64,000 bases of DNA, taken from assembly GCF_001045435.1 (NCBI RefSeq), contig NZ_LFNG01000016.1, forward strand, positions 1 to 64,000. Reading direction: 5' to 3'. The notes beneath the pieces are model-generated. The model was not told the origin of the DNA. It did not search any database and saw nothing but the letters and a program-made list of their open reading frames with translations. Of this stretch, positions 15,199 through 23,999 are shown piece after piece. The number at the start of each line of letters is the position of its first letter. The first letter of the stretch is position 1. The stretch comes from Chryseobacterium koreense CCUG 49689 (lineage in GTDB: Bacteria; Bacteroidota; Bacteroidia; Flavobacteriales; Weeksellaceae). The translations under genes were made by a program, and so were the position numbers.

Positions 15199-16341
15199 AT
15201 GAATTTCAACACGAAAGTAATCCATGGTGGTCAACACCACGAATCAGCAACGGGTTCTGTAAATGTACCTGTATTTTTAACTTCCACTTTTGCCCAGAAA
15301 TCACCTGGAATCCATTCCGGATATGAATATTCCAGAGCTGCAAATCCCACAAGACAAGCATTGGAAGACAGTTTGGCTTCCATCGAAAACGGAGCGAGAG
15401 GATTGGCTTTCGGTTCCGGTCTGGCTGCAATAGATTGTGTCCTAAAATTACTGAATCCGGGAGATGAAGTAATTTCGGTTGACGATTTATATGGCGGTTC
15501 TTATAGAATGTTTGTAAGGCTTTTCGAAAAATACCAACTGAAATTTACCTTCGTGAATTTCGATGATGTTTCGAAAATCGAAAGCTTAATCACCGATAAG
15601 ACCAAACTGATCTGGCTGGAAACACCGACCAATCCTTTGATGAAGTTGGTGGACATCAAAGCGGTGACCGAATTGGTTAAGGGAAAAGACATTTTGGTTG
15701 CAGTGGACAACACTTTTGCATCACCTTATATTCAAAATCCCATAGATTTGGGAGCAGATATCGTGATGCACTCCGCGACGAAATATTTGGGAGGTCATTC
15801 CGATGTGATTGCAGGAGCGCTCATTGCGAAAGATGCCGAACTTGGTGAAAAGCTGCACTTCATCCAATTTGCAAGCGGAGGAATTCTTGGACCTCACGAT
15901 TCCTATTTGGTTTTAAGGGGAATCAAAACCTTGGCATTAAGGATGCAGAGACATTCTGACAATGGTCTGGAAATCGCGAAATATCTGGAAAATCATCCGG
16001 CGGTGGACCAAGTTTTCTATCCGGGATTGAAATCTCACCCGCAACATGATTTGGCTTTAAGACAAATGCGGGAAAGCGGTGGAATGGTTTCATTCACTTT
16101 TAAATCAGGAAAAAAAGAAGATGCAATTTCATTTTTAGAAAAACTGAAAGTCTTCACTTTAGCGGAAAGTTTGGGCGGCGTGGAATCTCTGGCAAACCAT
16201 CCTGCATTGATGACCCATGCTTCGATTCCTGCAGAAAAACGGGCAGAATTGGGAATTACCGACGATCTGGTGAGACTTAGCGTAGGAATTGAGGACAAAG
16301 ATGACCTGATTGCAGATTTGGAAAAAGCGTTTAAATCATAA
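15199..16341 (+). CDS. Cystathionine gamma-synthase/lyase family PLP enzyme
   Basis: A 380-residue Cys/Met-metabolism PLP enzyme. The PLP lysine is K195 in HSATKYLGGH. Other signatures are YEYSRAANPTRQALE, FGSGLAAID, the LETPTNPLMKLVDI loop and the C-terminal SLGGVESLANHPALMTHA. Family members either join O-acyl-homoserine to cysteine (MetB) or cleave cystathionine (gamma-lyase); the sequence alone does not separate them. The ATG at 15199 gives the normal N-terminus (MNFNTKVIHGG). The longer reading frame upstream runs back into gldC. A strong terminator follows the stop. Confidence 0.9.
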   Translation: MNFNTKVIHGGQHHESATGSVNVPVFLTSTFAQKSPGIHSGYEYSRAANPTRQALEDSLASIENGARGLAFGSGLAAIDCVLKLLNPGDEVISVDDLYGGSYRMFVRLFEKYQLKFTFVNFDDVSKIESLITDKTKLIWLETPTNPLMKLVDIKAVTELVKGKDILVAVDNTFASPYIQNPIDLGADIVMHSATKYLGGHSDVIAGALIAKDAELGEKLHFIQFASGGILGPHDSYLVLRGIKTLALRMQRHSDNGLEIAKYLENHPAVDQVFYPGLKSHPQHDLALRQMRESGGMVSFTFKSGKKEDAISFLEKLKVFTLAESLGGVESLANHPALMTHASIPAEKRAELGITDDLVRLSVGIEDKDDLIADLEKAFKS

Positions 16342-16360
16342 TTCATCAGTGGATGATATA

Positions 16361-16391
16361 AAAAACACATCAATTCGATGTGTTTTTTTAT
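16361..16391 (+). terminator. Intrinsic terminator of the PLP enzyme gene
   Basis: AAAAACACATC (16361-16371), AATTC loop, GATGTGTTTTT (16377-16387), an 11-pair stem that runs into a T-tract. It closes the gldBC/PLP-enzyme stretch. Confidence 0.85.
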
Positions 16392-16392
16392 T

Positions 16393-16400
16393 TAAATTTG
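16393..16400 (+). promoter_or_regulatory. -7 box of the DUF962 gene
   Basis: TAAATTTG, 23 bases before the ATG at 16424 and directly after the terminator. A matching TTTG at the -33 position is not seen. Confidence 0.4.
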
Positions 16401-16423
16401 TTTTAAGTGAAAATGAATTTAAA

Positions 16424-16897
16424 ATGAGAAAAATCGACCAACTCTTCGCTGAATATGCGGAAAGCCACCAAAACAAGACCAACAAAACGATCCACTGGAT
16501 TTGCGTACCATTAATTTTTTGGAGCATCCTGGGTTTTATTTCGCTGATTCCTTCGTCCCACATCTTTATCGAATATTTTGGGATGATCAGTATCGCTTCT
16601 ATTGTCGCGATTGTTTTGGTAACGATTTTTTATTTCAGGCTTTCATGGAGGATTGCTCTGATGATGATTTTCTTGATGCTCTTGATGGAGCATTTCACCT
16701 ATTTCGTGAACATCAAATTTCAGCATCAATCGTGGGTTGTGTTTATTTCAGTTTTTGTGCTTTCATGGATTGGTCAGTTTTATGGACATAAAATCGAGGG
16801 CAAAAAACCGAGTTTTTTGAAAGATTTGCAGTTTCTGCTGGTGGGACCGATTTGGCTGCTGCACTTTCTCCTAAAGAAATGGGGAATCAAATATTGA
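16424..16897 (+). CDS. DUF962/Mpo1-like membrane protein
   Basis: A 157-residue protein with about four transmembrane segments. The N-terminus FAEYAESHQNKTNKTIHWI matches the DUF962 (YGL010w/Mpo1-like) signature. Yeast Mpo1 is an iron-dependent dioxygenase that removes a carbon from 2-hydroxy fatty acids, using conserved His residues. Here H at about 14, 22 and in the later segments (QHQSW, YGHKIEG) could be ligands. Whether the bacterial protein has this activity is unknown. The start at 16424 follows a -7 box; the upstream frame would read through the terminator. Confidence 0.8.
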   Translation: MRKIDQLFAEYAESHQNKTNKTIHWICVPLIFWSILGFISLIPSSHIFIEYFGMISIASIVAIVLVTIFYFRLSWRIALMMIFLMLLMEHFTYFVNIKFQHQSWVVFISVFVLSWIGQFYGHKIEGKKPSFLKDLQFLLVGPIWLLHFLLKKWGIKY

Positions 16898-16980
16898 CTT
16901 TGGTCAGAATTCGAAATTTTCAAATTAAAAATAAAGTTTCCTTAGCCGCAAATAACTAATTTTGAAGAAAATTTCAAGAA

Positions 16981-17379
16981 ATGAAAAAATTGCTTTTAAT
17001 TCTTCCGCTGGTACTTTTATTTTTTGTTCAGTGCGGGAAAAGAGACGATGAGCTTGCCAACGACCTCTATGTGGGAACCTGGAATTGGAAAACTACCAAT
17101 GGTGGTTTGGGAAACATCATCGAAACTCCCGAATCTACCGGAATCGTGAAAAAACTGAAACTTACCGAAACCTATCAATACTCCATCACCGAAAACGACG
17201 TGGTGACCAAAGAAGGAACCTACAGCTTGCAGAAAGGCGTAACCAGCACTGATCATATGGAAAGAACCTACATGGTCTTTTCAAACAACAGTGAAAAAAT
17301 CGTAATGCAGATCGATGCGACCAATCTGGTCTTGGCAGACGACAATGTGGATGGATTCACCTATCATTACCAAAAATAA
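16981..17379 (+). CDS. Small lipocalin-like lipoprotein
   Basis: A 132-residue lipoprotein (FFVQC, Cys about 18). The mature part begins LANDLYVGTWNWKTT, where GTW is the start of a lipocalin-like barrel, and alternates strands (SITENDVVTKEGTYSL, TYMVFSNNSEKIVMQI). Such lipoproteins are abundant in flavobacteria and bind unknown small ligands. A TAATTTTG box lies at 16957-16964, 16 bases before the start. The gene converges on the next one with four bases between stops. Confidence 0.75.
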   Translation: MKKLLLILPLVLLFFVQCGKRDDELANDLYVGTWNWKTTNGGLGNIIETPESTGIVKKLKLTETYQYSITENDVVTKEGTYSLQKGVTSTDHMERTYMVFSNNSEKIVMQIDATNLVLADDNVDGFTYHYQK

Positions 17380-17383
17380 GGGA

Positions 17384-18082
17384 TTATCTGCCCAACACAA
17401 ACACTGCCGGGATTTTATGAAGTTCCGGCTTATTTTTTTTCCATTCCTTCATGGGCATCGTTTTGATGAATTCCGATTCCGGATCGTTGATATTTGCTGC
17501 GATGCAGAGTTTCGTATTAGGATTAAGAAATTGAATCAAATCTTCCAGCAGCTGATTGTTTCGATAGGGTGTCTCCATAAAGATCTGCGAATATCCCGAT
17601 TTTTGGACCTGGTTTTCCAGCCATTGAATTTTCTGTTTTTTTTCTGATTTATCAATCGGCAGATATCCATGAAAGGTAAATTCCTGTCCGTTAAATCCAC
17701 TTGAAATCAATGCCAAAATGATCGATGAGGGTCCATTGATGGGAATGACTTTGATTTTATTTTCATGACACCACTTCACCATCAAATTTCCCGGATCCGC
17801 AATACACGGAAGTCCTGCTTCGGAAATCAACCCGAAATCCTGGCCGCTTTTCATTAAAGTTTGCGCTTCCTTTAAATCTGCATTTTCAGAATATTTATCC
17901 AAAATAAACAGTTTCAAATCTGGCTGCTTTTTTTCGGGTGCAAAAAATTTGATGACTTTCCTCGCTGTTTTTTCATTTTCCACGAAGAAGTAATCGGTCT
18001 TTAAAATGTACTCTTTGATCACCGGTGCGAAAAAATCGCGCGGAGAGTTTTCGGAGAGGTAGGCAGGAATCAGAAACAGCAT
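17384..18082 (-). CDS. RsmI-like SAM-dependent methyltransferase
   Basis: A 232-residue protein of the tetrapyrrole-methylase fold, in the branch of RsmI, which 2'-O-methylates C1402 of 16S rRNA. FFVENEKTARKVIKFF, GLISEAGLPCIADPG (RsmI has LISDAGTPLISDPG), GPSSIILALISSGFNGQEF and ETPYRNNQLLEDL are diagnostic. Bacteroidota often carry both RsmI and this variant, so the substrate may differ. It is followed on the minus strand by the small lipoprotein convergently, and is preceded by the tyrosine phosphatase gene (27-base gap), forming a dnaA-phosphatase-methyltransferase row. Confidence 0.82.
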   Translation of the reverse strand: MLFLIPAYLSENSPRDFFAPVIKEYILKTDYFFVENEKTARKVIKFFAPEKKQPDLKLFILDKYSENADLKEAQTLMKSGQDFGLISEAGLPCIADPGNLMVKWCHENKIKVIPINGPSSIILALISSGFNGQEFTFHGYLPIDKSEKKQKIQWLENQVQKSGYSQIFMETPYRNNQLLEDLIQFLNPNTKLCIAANINDPESEFIKTMPMKEWKKNKPELHKIPAVFVLGR

Positions 18083-18109
18083 GTTGAATGACGAATTATG
18101 AATTATGAA

Positions 18110-18571
18110 TTACGAAGATCTTGTAGTGAGTTTTTCTGCAATGGCGGAGCATGCTTGATCAAGAATCTGATATACTTTTTCCCACTCATCCATCTCGCTC
18201 CAATAGGGGTCGAACACTTCAATATGATCGCCAGTTTCACCAGCAGATTCCAAAAACAGTGAAATTTTCTTACGTTGTTCCTCATCTTTTGCCATGGAAA
18301 CCACGTCTTCATACACCTGCAAATCCATGCAGTAGATTCTATCAAATTCCATCAAATCTCGCTTGGTAATCGGTCTCGATCGCTGTCCGCTAATGTCGAT
18401 CCCATGAGTTTTGGCGATTTGGAGGCCTCTTTTATCAGGCTGTTCGCCTTCATGCAGGGAAATGGTTCCGGCAGAATCTACGGTGAAATTTTCCGGAAGC
18501 TTCGTCCTGATGATTCCTTCCGCGAGCGGACTTCGGCAGATGTTTCCCAGACAGACCATTAATAGTTTCAT
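18110..18571 (-). CDS. Low-molecular-weight protein-tyrosine phosphatase
   Basis: A 153-residue cytoplasmic phosphatase. The catalytic loop VCLGNICRSP (CX5R, Cys about 7, Arg about 13) is at the extreme N-terminus as the family requires, and the general acid lies in VFDPYW. I start at the ATG at 18571 (MKLLMVCLGN); the longer frame adds 11 residues before the first strand. It may act on tyrosine-phosphorylated capsule kinases or on other substrates. It lies downstream of dnaA on the same strand, with a terminator between them. Confidence 0.9.
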   Translation of the reverse strand: MKLLMVCLGNICRSPLAEGIIRTKLPENFTVDSAGTISLHEGEQPDKRGLQIAKTHGIDISGQRSRPITKRDLMEFDRIYCMDLQVYEDVVSMAKDEEQRKKISLFLESAGETGDHIEVFDPYWSEMDEWEKVYQILDQACSAIAEKLTTRSS

Positions 18572-18608
18572 AAGTGTGAGTGATGAGTTATAAAGAAATG
18601 TCAATTTA

Positions 18609-18641
18609 CAAAAAAATGAAGAATATCACTACCCTTCATTT
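18609..18641 (-). terminator. Terminator of dnaA
   Basis: On the minus strand AAATGAAG (complement of 18634-18641) pairs with CTTCATTT (complement of 18614-18621) and is followed by a T-run (complement of the A-run 18609-18616). Confidence 0.65.
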
Positions 18642-18667
18642 ATATTTTCAGTTCGTCAATCGTACTT

Positions 18668-20122
18668 CTACTGTTTGATTTTTTCAGTCAATTCTTTGAC
18701 GTACTTTTTAAGTTCTTTATCGATTTTAGAGACATCTTTGATGGTGTCGCAAGCATACATGACCGTGGAGTGGTCTTTTCCACCCATTTCCTCACCGATT
18801 TTGGTGAAAGTGGCATTGGTAAATTCTTTGGCGAAATACATCGCGAGCTGTCTCGGCAAAGCGATTTCTCTTTTTCTGGTTTTAGACAAAAGCTGTTCAC
18901 GCTGAATCCCAAAATACTCGCAAACTACGTCTTGGATATAAGGAATATTGATGACCTTTTTTTGGTTTGCCGCAATTTTGTTGATGGTCTCCTTTAAGAG
19001 TTCGAGCGAAAGATCAGATTTATAAATGGTGGAATATGCGATCACAGAGTTGATCACTCCGATTAGTTCCCGAACATTGGTTTTCACCTCTGAAGCGAGA
19101 AAATCCAGCATGTCTTCAGTCAAAACAATTCCGTCTCGGCTTAATTTGTCCACGATGATTTTTCTTCTGGTATCAAAATCCGGAGATTTGATTTCGGCAG
19201 AAAGTCCCCATTTAAATCTGGAGACGATTCTGTCCTGAATATCCAAAATATCCACCGGCGCTTTATCTGAAGTCAGGATAATCTGTTTTCCGTTTTGGTG
19301 CAGATAATCGAATATATGGAAGAAACTGTCCTGTGTAGATTTTTTTCCGGAAAGGAACTGGATATCATCAATAATGAGCACATCCACCATTTGGTAGAAA
19401 TTCGCGAATTCCGTTTGTTTGTGGGCTTTTGCAGCGGAAACGAATTGCTGGATGAATTTCTCCGAGGACAAATACAAAACCACTTTATCCGGAAAAGCAT
19501 TTTTCACTTCCAAACCGATTGCGTGTCCGAGGTGGGTTTTTCCGACGCCATAACCTCCGTACAAGAACAATGGGTTAAATGCGGTTGCACCCGGTCTTTT
19601 TGCGATTGATTTTGCAACTGTTGATGCGAATTTGTTGCTCTCCCCTTCCACATAATTATCAAACGAAAAATCCGCTTTCAGGTTAGAATCGATGTTGACC
19701 TTTTTCATTCCCGGAACCACGAAAGGATTGATCAGATTCTGAGAAAAAGCCGGCGGCAAAGTTTCCTGAACTTTCGGAGTGGAAATGGATTTCCCTTTCA
19801 CATTTACGGTGATGGGTTTTTCCTGACCTGCAGGTTTGTTTTCCATGACGGAATACCATAATTTAACTCCTTTACCGATATTTTTCTTTAACGCAGCAGA
19901 AAGCAAAGACAAATAATTGTCTTCAATATATTCTTTATAAAAATCACTAGGGACTAAAAGCGTAAGATTATTGCTCACCAGTGAAACCGGCTGCACGTTA
20001 TCAAACAATAAATCAAAAGAATTTTCTAGTTTTTTCAGGTCTGTGTTGTCTTCAGCGGCGTTCAGATTATCCCTCATGAACTGAAGACACTTTCCCCACA
20101 CAAGCGTTAAGTTTTCATCCAT
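18668..20122 (-). CDS. dnaA: Chromosomal replication initiator DnaA
   Basis: A 484-residue initiator that binds DnaA boxes and opens the origin. Domain I is at 1-90 (MDENLTLVWGKCLQFM), then a short linker. The AAA+ domain has Walker A GGYGVGKTHL at about 189-198 and Walker B LIIDDIQFL at about 250-257. Domain IV carries the DNA-binding signature GGKDHSTVMYACDTI near the C-terminus. I start at 20122; a longer frame adds 19 residues that do not belong to domain I. No cluster of DnaA boxes is visible next to the gene, so the origin is probably elsewhere, as is usual in flavobacteria. Confidence 0.96.
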   Translation of the reverse strand: MDENLTLVWGKCLQFMRDNLNAAEDNTDLKKLENSFDLLFDNVQPVSLVSNNLTLLVPSDFYKEYIEDNYLSLLSAALKKNIGKGVKLWYSVMENKPAGQEKPITVNVKGKSISTPKVQETLPPAFSQNLINPFVVPGMKKVNIDSNLKADFSFDNYVEGESNKFASTVAKSIAKRPGATAFNPLFLYGGYGVGKTHLGHAIGLEVKNAFPDKVVLYLSSEKFIQQFVSAAKAHKQTEFANFYQMVDVLIIDDIQFLSGKKSTQDSFFHIFDYLHQNGKQIILTSDKAPVDILDIQDRIVSRFKWGLSAEIKSPDFDTRRKIIVDKLSRDGIVLTEDMLDFLASEVKTNVRELIGVINSVIAYSTIYKSDLSLELLKETINKIAANQKKVINIPYIQDVVCEYFGIQREQLLSKTRKREIALPRQLAMYFAKEFTNATFTKIGEEMGGKDHSTVMYACDTIKDVSKIDKELKKYVKELTEKIKQ

Positions 20123-20201
20123 TTTCGTGCTACAATTTATCCGTCGGTTAAAATTTTTGAGAGAAGACAAATATCTCATTTTTAATTTTCAAAAAAAAAT
20201 T

Positions 20202-20233
20202 TTTGTCCTATTGATTATTTAAAAATATATTTG
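20202..20233 (+). promoter_or_regulatory. Promoter of the thioesterase gene
   Basis: TTTG (20202-20205), 20 bases, TATATTTG (20226-20233), a full Bacteroidota promoter. The ATG follows 13 bases later. The minus-strand dnaA promoter must share this 124-base intergenic region, but no box was found for it. Confidence 0.65.
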
Positions 20234-20246
20234 TATGATCTATTAA

Positions 20247-20660
20247 ATGCTTAAAATGATACATACAATCCACTCATTAAGAGTACGTTACGGCGAAACC
20301 GATCCCATGAAATATGTTTACTACGGCAATTATGCCGAATATTTCGAGGTGGCAAGAGTGGAACTTTTCAGGACTCTCGGGATGCCTTATGACGAGATCG
20401 AGAACCGGGGAATTTGGCTGCCTGTATCAGAATTTCAGATCAAATATTTGAAACCTGCTTTGTATGACCAGGTCCTTGAAATCCATACCTATGTCAAAAA
20501 AATTCCAGGGGTGAGAATCGAGTTTGAATATGAAATTTATAACGATTCCAAACAGCTGATCACTCAAGCCAAAACTACGCTTTATTTTTTTGATTCCAAA
20601 ACAAAACGACCGGTAAAATGTCCCGATTTTCTGATGAAACTTATTGAAAAAGAATTTTAA
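20247..20660 (+). CDS. Acyl-CoA thioesterase, hotdog fold (YbgC/FadM type)
   Basis: A 137-residue single-hotdog thioesterase. VRYGETDPMKYVYYGNYAEYF carries the family's catalytic region (the usual DxxGHVNN becomes DPMKYVYYGNY; the Asp is present). VSEFQIKYLKPALYDQVLEI and TTLYFFDSKTKRPVK complete the fold. It should hydrolyse acyl-CoA or acyl-ACP esters in the cytoplasm. Starts at 20247 or at the ATG at 20256 are both compatible with the promoter. It is divergent from dnaA, a neighbourhood common in flavobacteria. Confidence 0.88.
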   Translation: MLKMIHTIHSLRVRYGETDPMKYVYYGNYAEYFEVARVELFRTLGMPYDEIENRGIWLPVSEFQIKYLKPALYDQVLEIHTYVKKIPGVRIEFEYEIYNDSKQLITQAKTTLYFFDSKTKRPVKCPDFLMKLIEKEF

Positions 20661-20782
20661 GGCCGAGAAAAGCAAGTTAAGGCATTGGAAGCTTGCGTCT
20701 TTGCCGCATAGCATTCCTCTTTGCAGATCGCTTCAGAACAGCTTTCGGAATTCCCAGTCTTCGAATGCTTGAACCATTCAGC

Positions 20783-21475
20783 TCATAACTCGCTTCCCGC
20801 CGCAATTTCATACGGCTCCTTCCCTTTCTCGAAAATCCGAGTGAGCTCACTTCCTTCCACGGAAATGCGGTCGCCAATCTTTCGGATCCAGTTCCCTTCC
20901 CGCAATCCGATAACCTTCGTGTCATTTTGGGTCAAAAATTCCCGGATCCGGGTTTCCCGCGTTTCCCCATTGTGCTTCAAATCCGGATCAGGATCCAGGT
21001 AATGCGGATTGAGGTTAAACGGCACCAATCCCATGCAGTCAAAACTTGGCGGGTACACAATCGGCATATCGTTCGTGGTTTTCATATTGATCCCGCCGAT
21101 ATTGGAACCGGCACTTGTTCCCAAGTAAGGTTTTCCGGACTCTACATTCTTTTTCAGGATTTCCATGAGATTTTCCTCATGCAAGGTTTTGACCAAAAGG
21201 AAAGTATTTCCGCCGCCTGTAAAGTACCCTTTCCCGGAATTAATCGCAGAAACCCTATCGTCAAATTCGTGTAGGCCTTTTACCTTAATGTCGATTTTCG
21301 CGAAAAATTCAGCTGCTTTTTGGGTGTACTCCTCATGCGAAATTCCGCCGGGACGAGCAAACGGTATGAAAATAATTTCATCAACTCCATCAAAAAGTGT
21401 TGAGATTTCTTCAGTTAAATATTCCAGATAATTTCCGCCATAAAGCGTGGAAGTAGAAGCGAGGAGAACATTCAT
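20783..21475 (-). CDS. pepE: Dipeptidase E (alpha-aspartyl dipeptidase)
   Basis: A 230-residue peptidase of family S51 that cleaves dipeptides with N-terminal aspartate. The nucleophile Ser is at about 121 in YLGTSAGSNIGG; GKGYFTGGGNTF, the oxyanion region, and the His in FNLNPHYLDPDPD follow the family layout. The length matches Salmonella PepE. It has no signal peptide and acts in the cytoplasm. It stands alone. Confidence 0.92.
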   Translation of the reverse strand: MNVLLASTSTLYGGNYLEYLTEEISTLFDGVDEIIFIPFARPGGISHEEYTQKAAEFFAKIDIKVKGLHEFDDRVSAINSGKGYFTGGGNTFLLVKTLHEENLMEILKKNVESGKPYLGTSAGSNIGGINMKTTNDMPIVYPPSFDCMGLVPFNLNPHYLDPDPDLKHNGETRETRIREFLTQNDTKVIGLREGNWIRKIGDRISVEGSELTRIFEKGKEPYEIAAGSEL

Positions 21476-21690
21476 CTTTTTTAAAAATAAAAATGAAAAA
21501 GCAATATTTAATTATGTTTTACAAAGGTACTCCAATAATCAGCACCAAAAAAAGGCGGATTCCTATTTTAAACCCAAGTTCGTTCTCAAAAAAGAAATTT
21601 AAATATTGTGACATCCATAAATTATTTAATGATTTTTATCAACTTTATATTAATATAATTGATTTTAACATTAAATAAATAAATAACATT

Positions 21691-21698
21691 TATCTTTG
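21691..21698 (+). promoter_or_regulatory. -7 box of the stress-protein-like gene
   Basis: TATCTTTG, 28 bases before the ATG at 21727, in a very AT-rich stretch. No TTTG at the proper distance upstream, so the call rests on the -7 box. Confidence 0.45.
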
Positions 21699-21726
21699 CA
21701 CTGAAAATAATATCAAAATAATCACA

Positions 21727-22173
21727 ATGAATTACACGGTTGTCGGCTTATTTCCAAGTCAGGAAAACGCCAAAAAAGTTTCGGCAAGTTTGGAACATGC
21801 CGGATTCAAAAATGAAGATTACATCATTTACCGAACAGACCGGGAAAACACGCCGGAAGAGAGGAAGAATTTTTGGGAAAGACTGTTCGGAACAGCCCAA
21901 AATGAGGCTGAAAAAATCGAGGCCGAAAAACTGATCACCAGTGTTCAGGTTCAAAATGAAGAAGAGTTGGAAGACGCCAAAAAAACTTTTGCCCAAAACG
22001 ATGCGGTGAACATCTACGAGTTCAAGGACATGACGATAGAAGAGGCAAAAAACCTAAGCTACATCAAAAAAATTGTGGAACTGCGGGCAAAATCGCAAAT
22101 CTATGCGATACCTGAAATTTCACTGAGTTCAGGAAATATCAATGAAGGAATTAATGCCGAAGTAAAGGCTTAA
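21727..22173 (+). CDS. General stress protein 17M-like protein
   Basis: A 148-residue soluble protein. The N-terminal TVVGLFPSQENAKKVSASLEHAGF is the fold start of the YflT/general stress protein 17M family (an ACT-like alpha-beta unit), followed by an acidic helix-rich part (ERKNFWERLF, AEKIEAEKLI). Members are induced by general stress and their biochemical role is not known. The gene is monocistronic, with its own -7 box and a clear terminator. Confidence 0.75.
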   Translation: MNYTVVGLFPSQENAKKVSASLEHAGFKNEDYIIYRTDRENTPEERKNFWERLFGTAQNEAEKIEAEKLITSVQVQNEEELEDAKKTFAQNDAVNIYEFKDMTIEEAKNLSYIKKIVELRAKSQIYAIPEISLSSGNINEGINAEVKA

Positions 22174-22198
22174 TCTTAAATTTTAATTTGTTACACAG

Positions 22199-22230
22199 AA
22201 ATCCGTGCTTTTTGCGCGGATTTTTTTTTC
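22199..22230 (+). terminator. Intrinsic terminator of the stress-protein-like gene
   Basis: AAATCCGTGC (22199-22208) pairs with GCGCGGATTT (22214-22223) around TTTTT, followed by a run of nine T. Confidence 0.85.
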
Positions 22231-22252
22231 TTGTTAGTAGTTGGTGCTGGAC

Positions 22253-23530
22253 TTAATATTTCCCTCGCCACTTCCGTTTCAGTTCCTCTAAAATCTTGTT
22301 TTCCGTGGAATTGTTTCCGGGTTCATAGAATTTTGTGCCTCTGATTTCTTCCGGCAAAAATTCCTGAAACACGAAATTTCCTGCGTGGGAATGCGCATAA
22401 TCATAATCTTTGCCGTAATTCATTTCCTTCATCAGTTTTGTGGGAGCGTTTCGAAGATGGAGCGGAACCGGAAGGTTTCCGGTTTTTTTCACCAAGTCCA
22501 AAGCATGATCGATTGCCAGATAAGTGGAATTCGATTTCGGGGAAACCGCCAGATAAACTGCTGTTTCACTGAGTATGATACGTGATTCTGGATTTCCAAT
22601 AACATTTACCGCCTGAAAACAGTTATTAGCAACAACAAGCGCATTGGGGTTTGCCAATCCTATATCTTCCGCCGCCAAAATCAGCATCCGCCTTGCGATG
22701 AACTTCACGTCTTCTCCTCCACTCAACATTCTGGCGAGCCAATAAACAGCCGCATTCGGGTCGGATCCGCGCATGGATTTGATGAACGCTGAAATGATAT
22801 CGTAATGTTGCTCCCCATTTTTGTCGTAAAGCGCCATGGTTTCCTGCAAAACGGAAAGCACATCTTCGTTTGAAATTTCCTTTTTCTTAGAATTCTTAAA
22901 ATTATTCAGAACTATTTCAACCGAATTGATCAGCTTTCTGGCGTCTCCACCGGAATATTGGATGAAAGCTTCCTTATCCTTTAACTTAAAGCCAGTTCCT
23001 TCATCTTCATTATATCTGGCCAATGAAATATCGGCAAGTTCCTCCAGCTTCTCAAAACTCAAGGATTTCAAAACATACACCTGACTTCTGGACAAAAGCG
23101 CGGAAACCACTTCGAAACTCGGATTTTCTGTGGTTGCACCGATCAACACGATCCAGCCTTTTTCCACCGCGTGAAGCAGTGAATCCTGCTGCGATTTATT
23201 GAAACGATGGATTTCGTCAATAAAAAGAATCGGAGATTTTCCAGAAAAAAGATTTAGCTTTTTTGCATCATCTATGACTTCCCGAACATCTTTCACACCC
23301 GACGAAACCGCCGAAAGCTTAAAAAATTTCCGGCCCGATTTTTCTGAAATAATTTCGGCCAAAGTGGTTTTCCCCGTTCCCGGAGGACCCCAAAAAATCA
23401 ACGAATTCAGTGTGTCGTTCTCGATCATTTTCCGGATGGTGCCATTTTTCCCGGTTAAATGTTCCTGTCCCAGAACTTCATCAAAAGTTTTCGGTCGGAG
23501 TTTTTCGGCTAAAGGAATATTGTGACTCAA
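22253..23530 (-). CDS. rarA: Replication-associated recombination protein RarA (MgsA)
   Basis: A 425-residue AAA+ ATPase related to clamp loaders, acting at stalled replication forks. Walker A is [15 protein letters not shown] (about 47-60), Walker [13 protein letters not shown], sensor 1 [12 protein letters not shown], and the C-terminal tetramerisation domain has [20 protein letters not shown] and [12 protein letters not shown]. The length is normal. A -7 box (minus strand 23569-23576, TAAATTTG) lies 38 bases upstream. It is divergent from yidD. Confidence 0.94.
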   Translation of the reverse strand: MSHNIPLAEKLRPKTFDEVLGQEHLTGKNGTIRKMIENDTLNSLIFWGPPGTGKTTLAEIISEKSGRKFFKLSAVSSGVKDVREVIDDAKKLNLFSGKSPILFIDEIHRFNKSQQDSLLHAVEKGWIVLIGATTENPSFEVVSALLSRSQVYVLKSLSFEKLEELADISLARYNEDEGTGFKLKDKEAFIQYSGGDARKLINSVEIVLNNFKNSKKKEISNEDVLSVLQETMALYDKNGEQHYDIISAFIKSMRGSDPNAAVYWLARMLSGGEDVKFIARRMLILAAEDIGLANPNALVVANNCFQAVNVIGNPESRIILSETAVYLAVSPKSNSTYLAIDHALDLVKKTGNLPVPLHLRNAPTKLMKEMNYGKDYDYAHSHAGNFVFQEFLPEEIRGTKFYEPGNNSTENKILEELKRKWRGKY

Positions 23531-23568
23531 AGTAGTAGTGGTGCAATTATTTCTAAAAATTCAGACTT

Positions 23569-23576
23569 CAAATTTA
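23569..23576 (-). promoter_or_regulatory. -7 box of rarA
   Basis: TAAATTTG on the minus strand, 38 bases before the rarA ATG. No consensus -33 element was found at 17-23 bases. Confidence 0.4.
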
Positions 23577-23639
23577 GGAAAAATCTTCTTCCTACTTCCA
23601 TCTTCCCGCTTCCAACTTTTTATGTATTTTTGCAATGTT

Positions 23640-23882
23640 TTGAAAACCACGTTCAACAAAATCATATCGTTTCCTTTGGTAGTTTTTATCAGAATTTACC
23701 AATGGACGATTTCGCCATTGCTACCAAAAAATTGCCGTTATGAGCCCACCTGCTCTCACTATATGGTGGAAGCGCTTCAAGTTCATGGGATTTTGAAAGG
23801 CTTATATTTGGGGGTGAAAAGGATTTTGCGCTGTCATCCATGGGGTGGACAAGGTTATGATCCAGTGCCACCGAAAAAATGA
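23640..23882 (+). CDS. yidD: Membrane protein insertion efficiency factor YidD
   Basis: An 80-residue membrane-associated protein that assists YidC-dependent insertion. [34 protein letters not shown] and [14 protein letters not shown] cover the family signature. I choose the TTG at 23640, which gives the usual length and N-terminus (MKTTFNKI). An in-frame ATG at 23622 overlaps a TATTTTTG -7 box (23625-23632), so a transcript from that box could not use it. If the box is fortuitous, 23622 is the start. The N-terminal hydrophobic stretch forms an amphipathic membrane anchor. Confidence 0.88.
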   Translation: MKTTFNKIISFPLVVFIRIYQWTISPLLPKNCRYEPTCSHYMVEALQVHGILKGLYLGVKRILRCHPWGGQGYDPVPPKK

Positions 23883-23999
23883 GTTGAAGAATGGTGGAGT
23901 CCTGAACAGAGCACGGTCCTCACTTGAAATGCTGCCGTCGATTTCATATTCGTGACTCGAAAAAATAAGGGGAGAAATTTATAATAAAAAAAATATTTT

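Noticed and set aside
18083-18118. Short tandem repeat (GAATTAT type) between the phosphatase and methyltransferase genes
   Set aside because: Only about three imperfect copies in an AT-rich gap outside any promoter box; not worth a separate claim.
20123-20246. Replication origin beside dnaA
   Set aside because: Only a partial DnaA-box-like TTATCC is present; no cluster of boxes.
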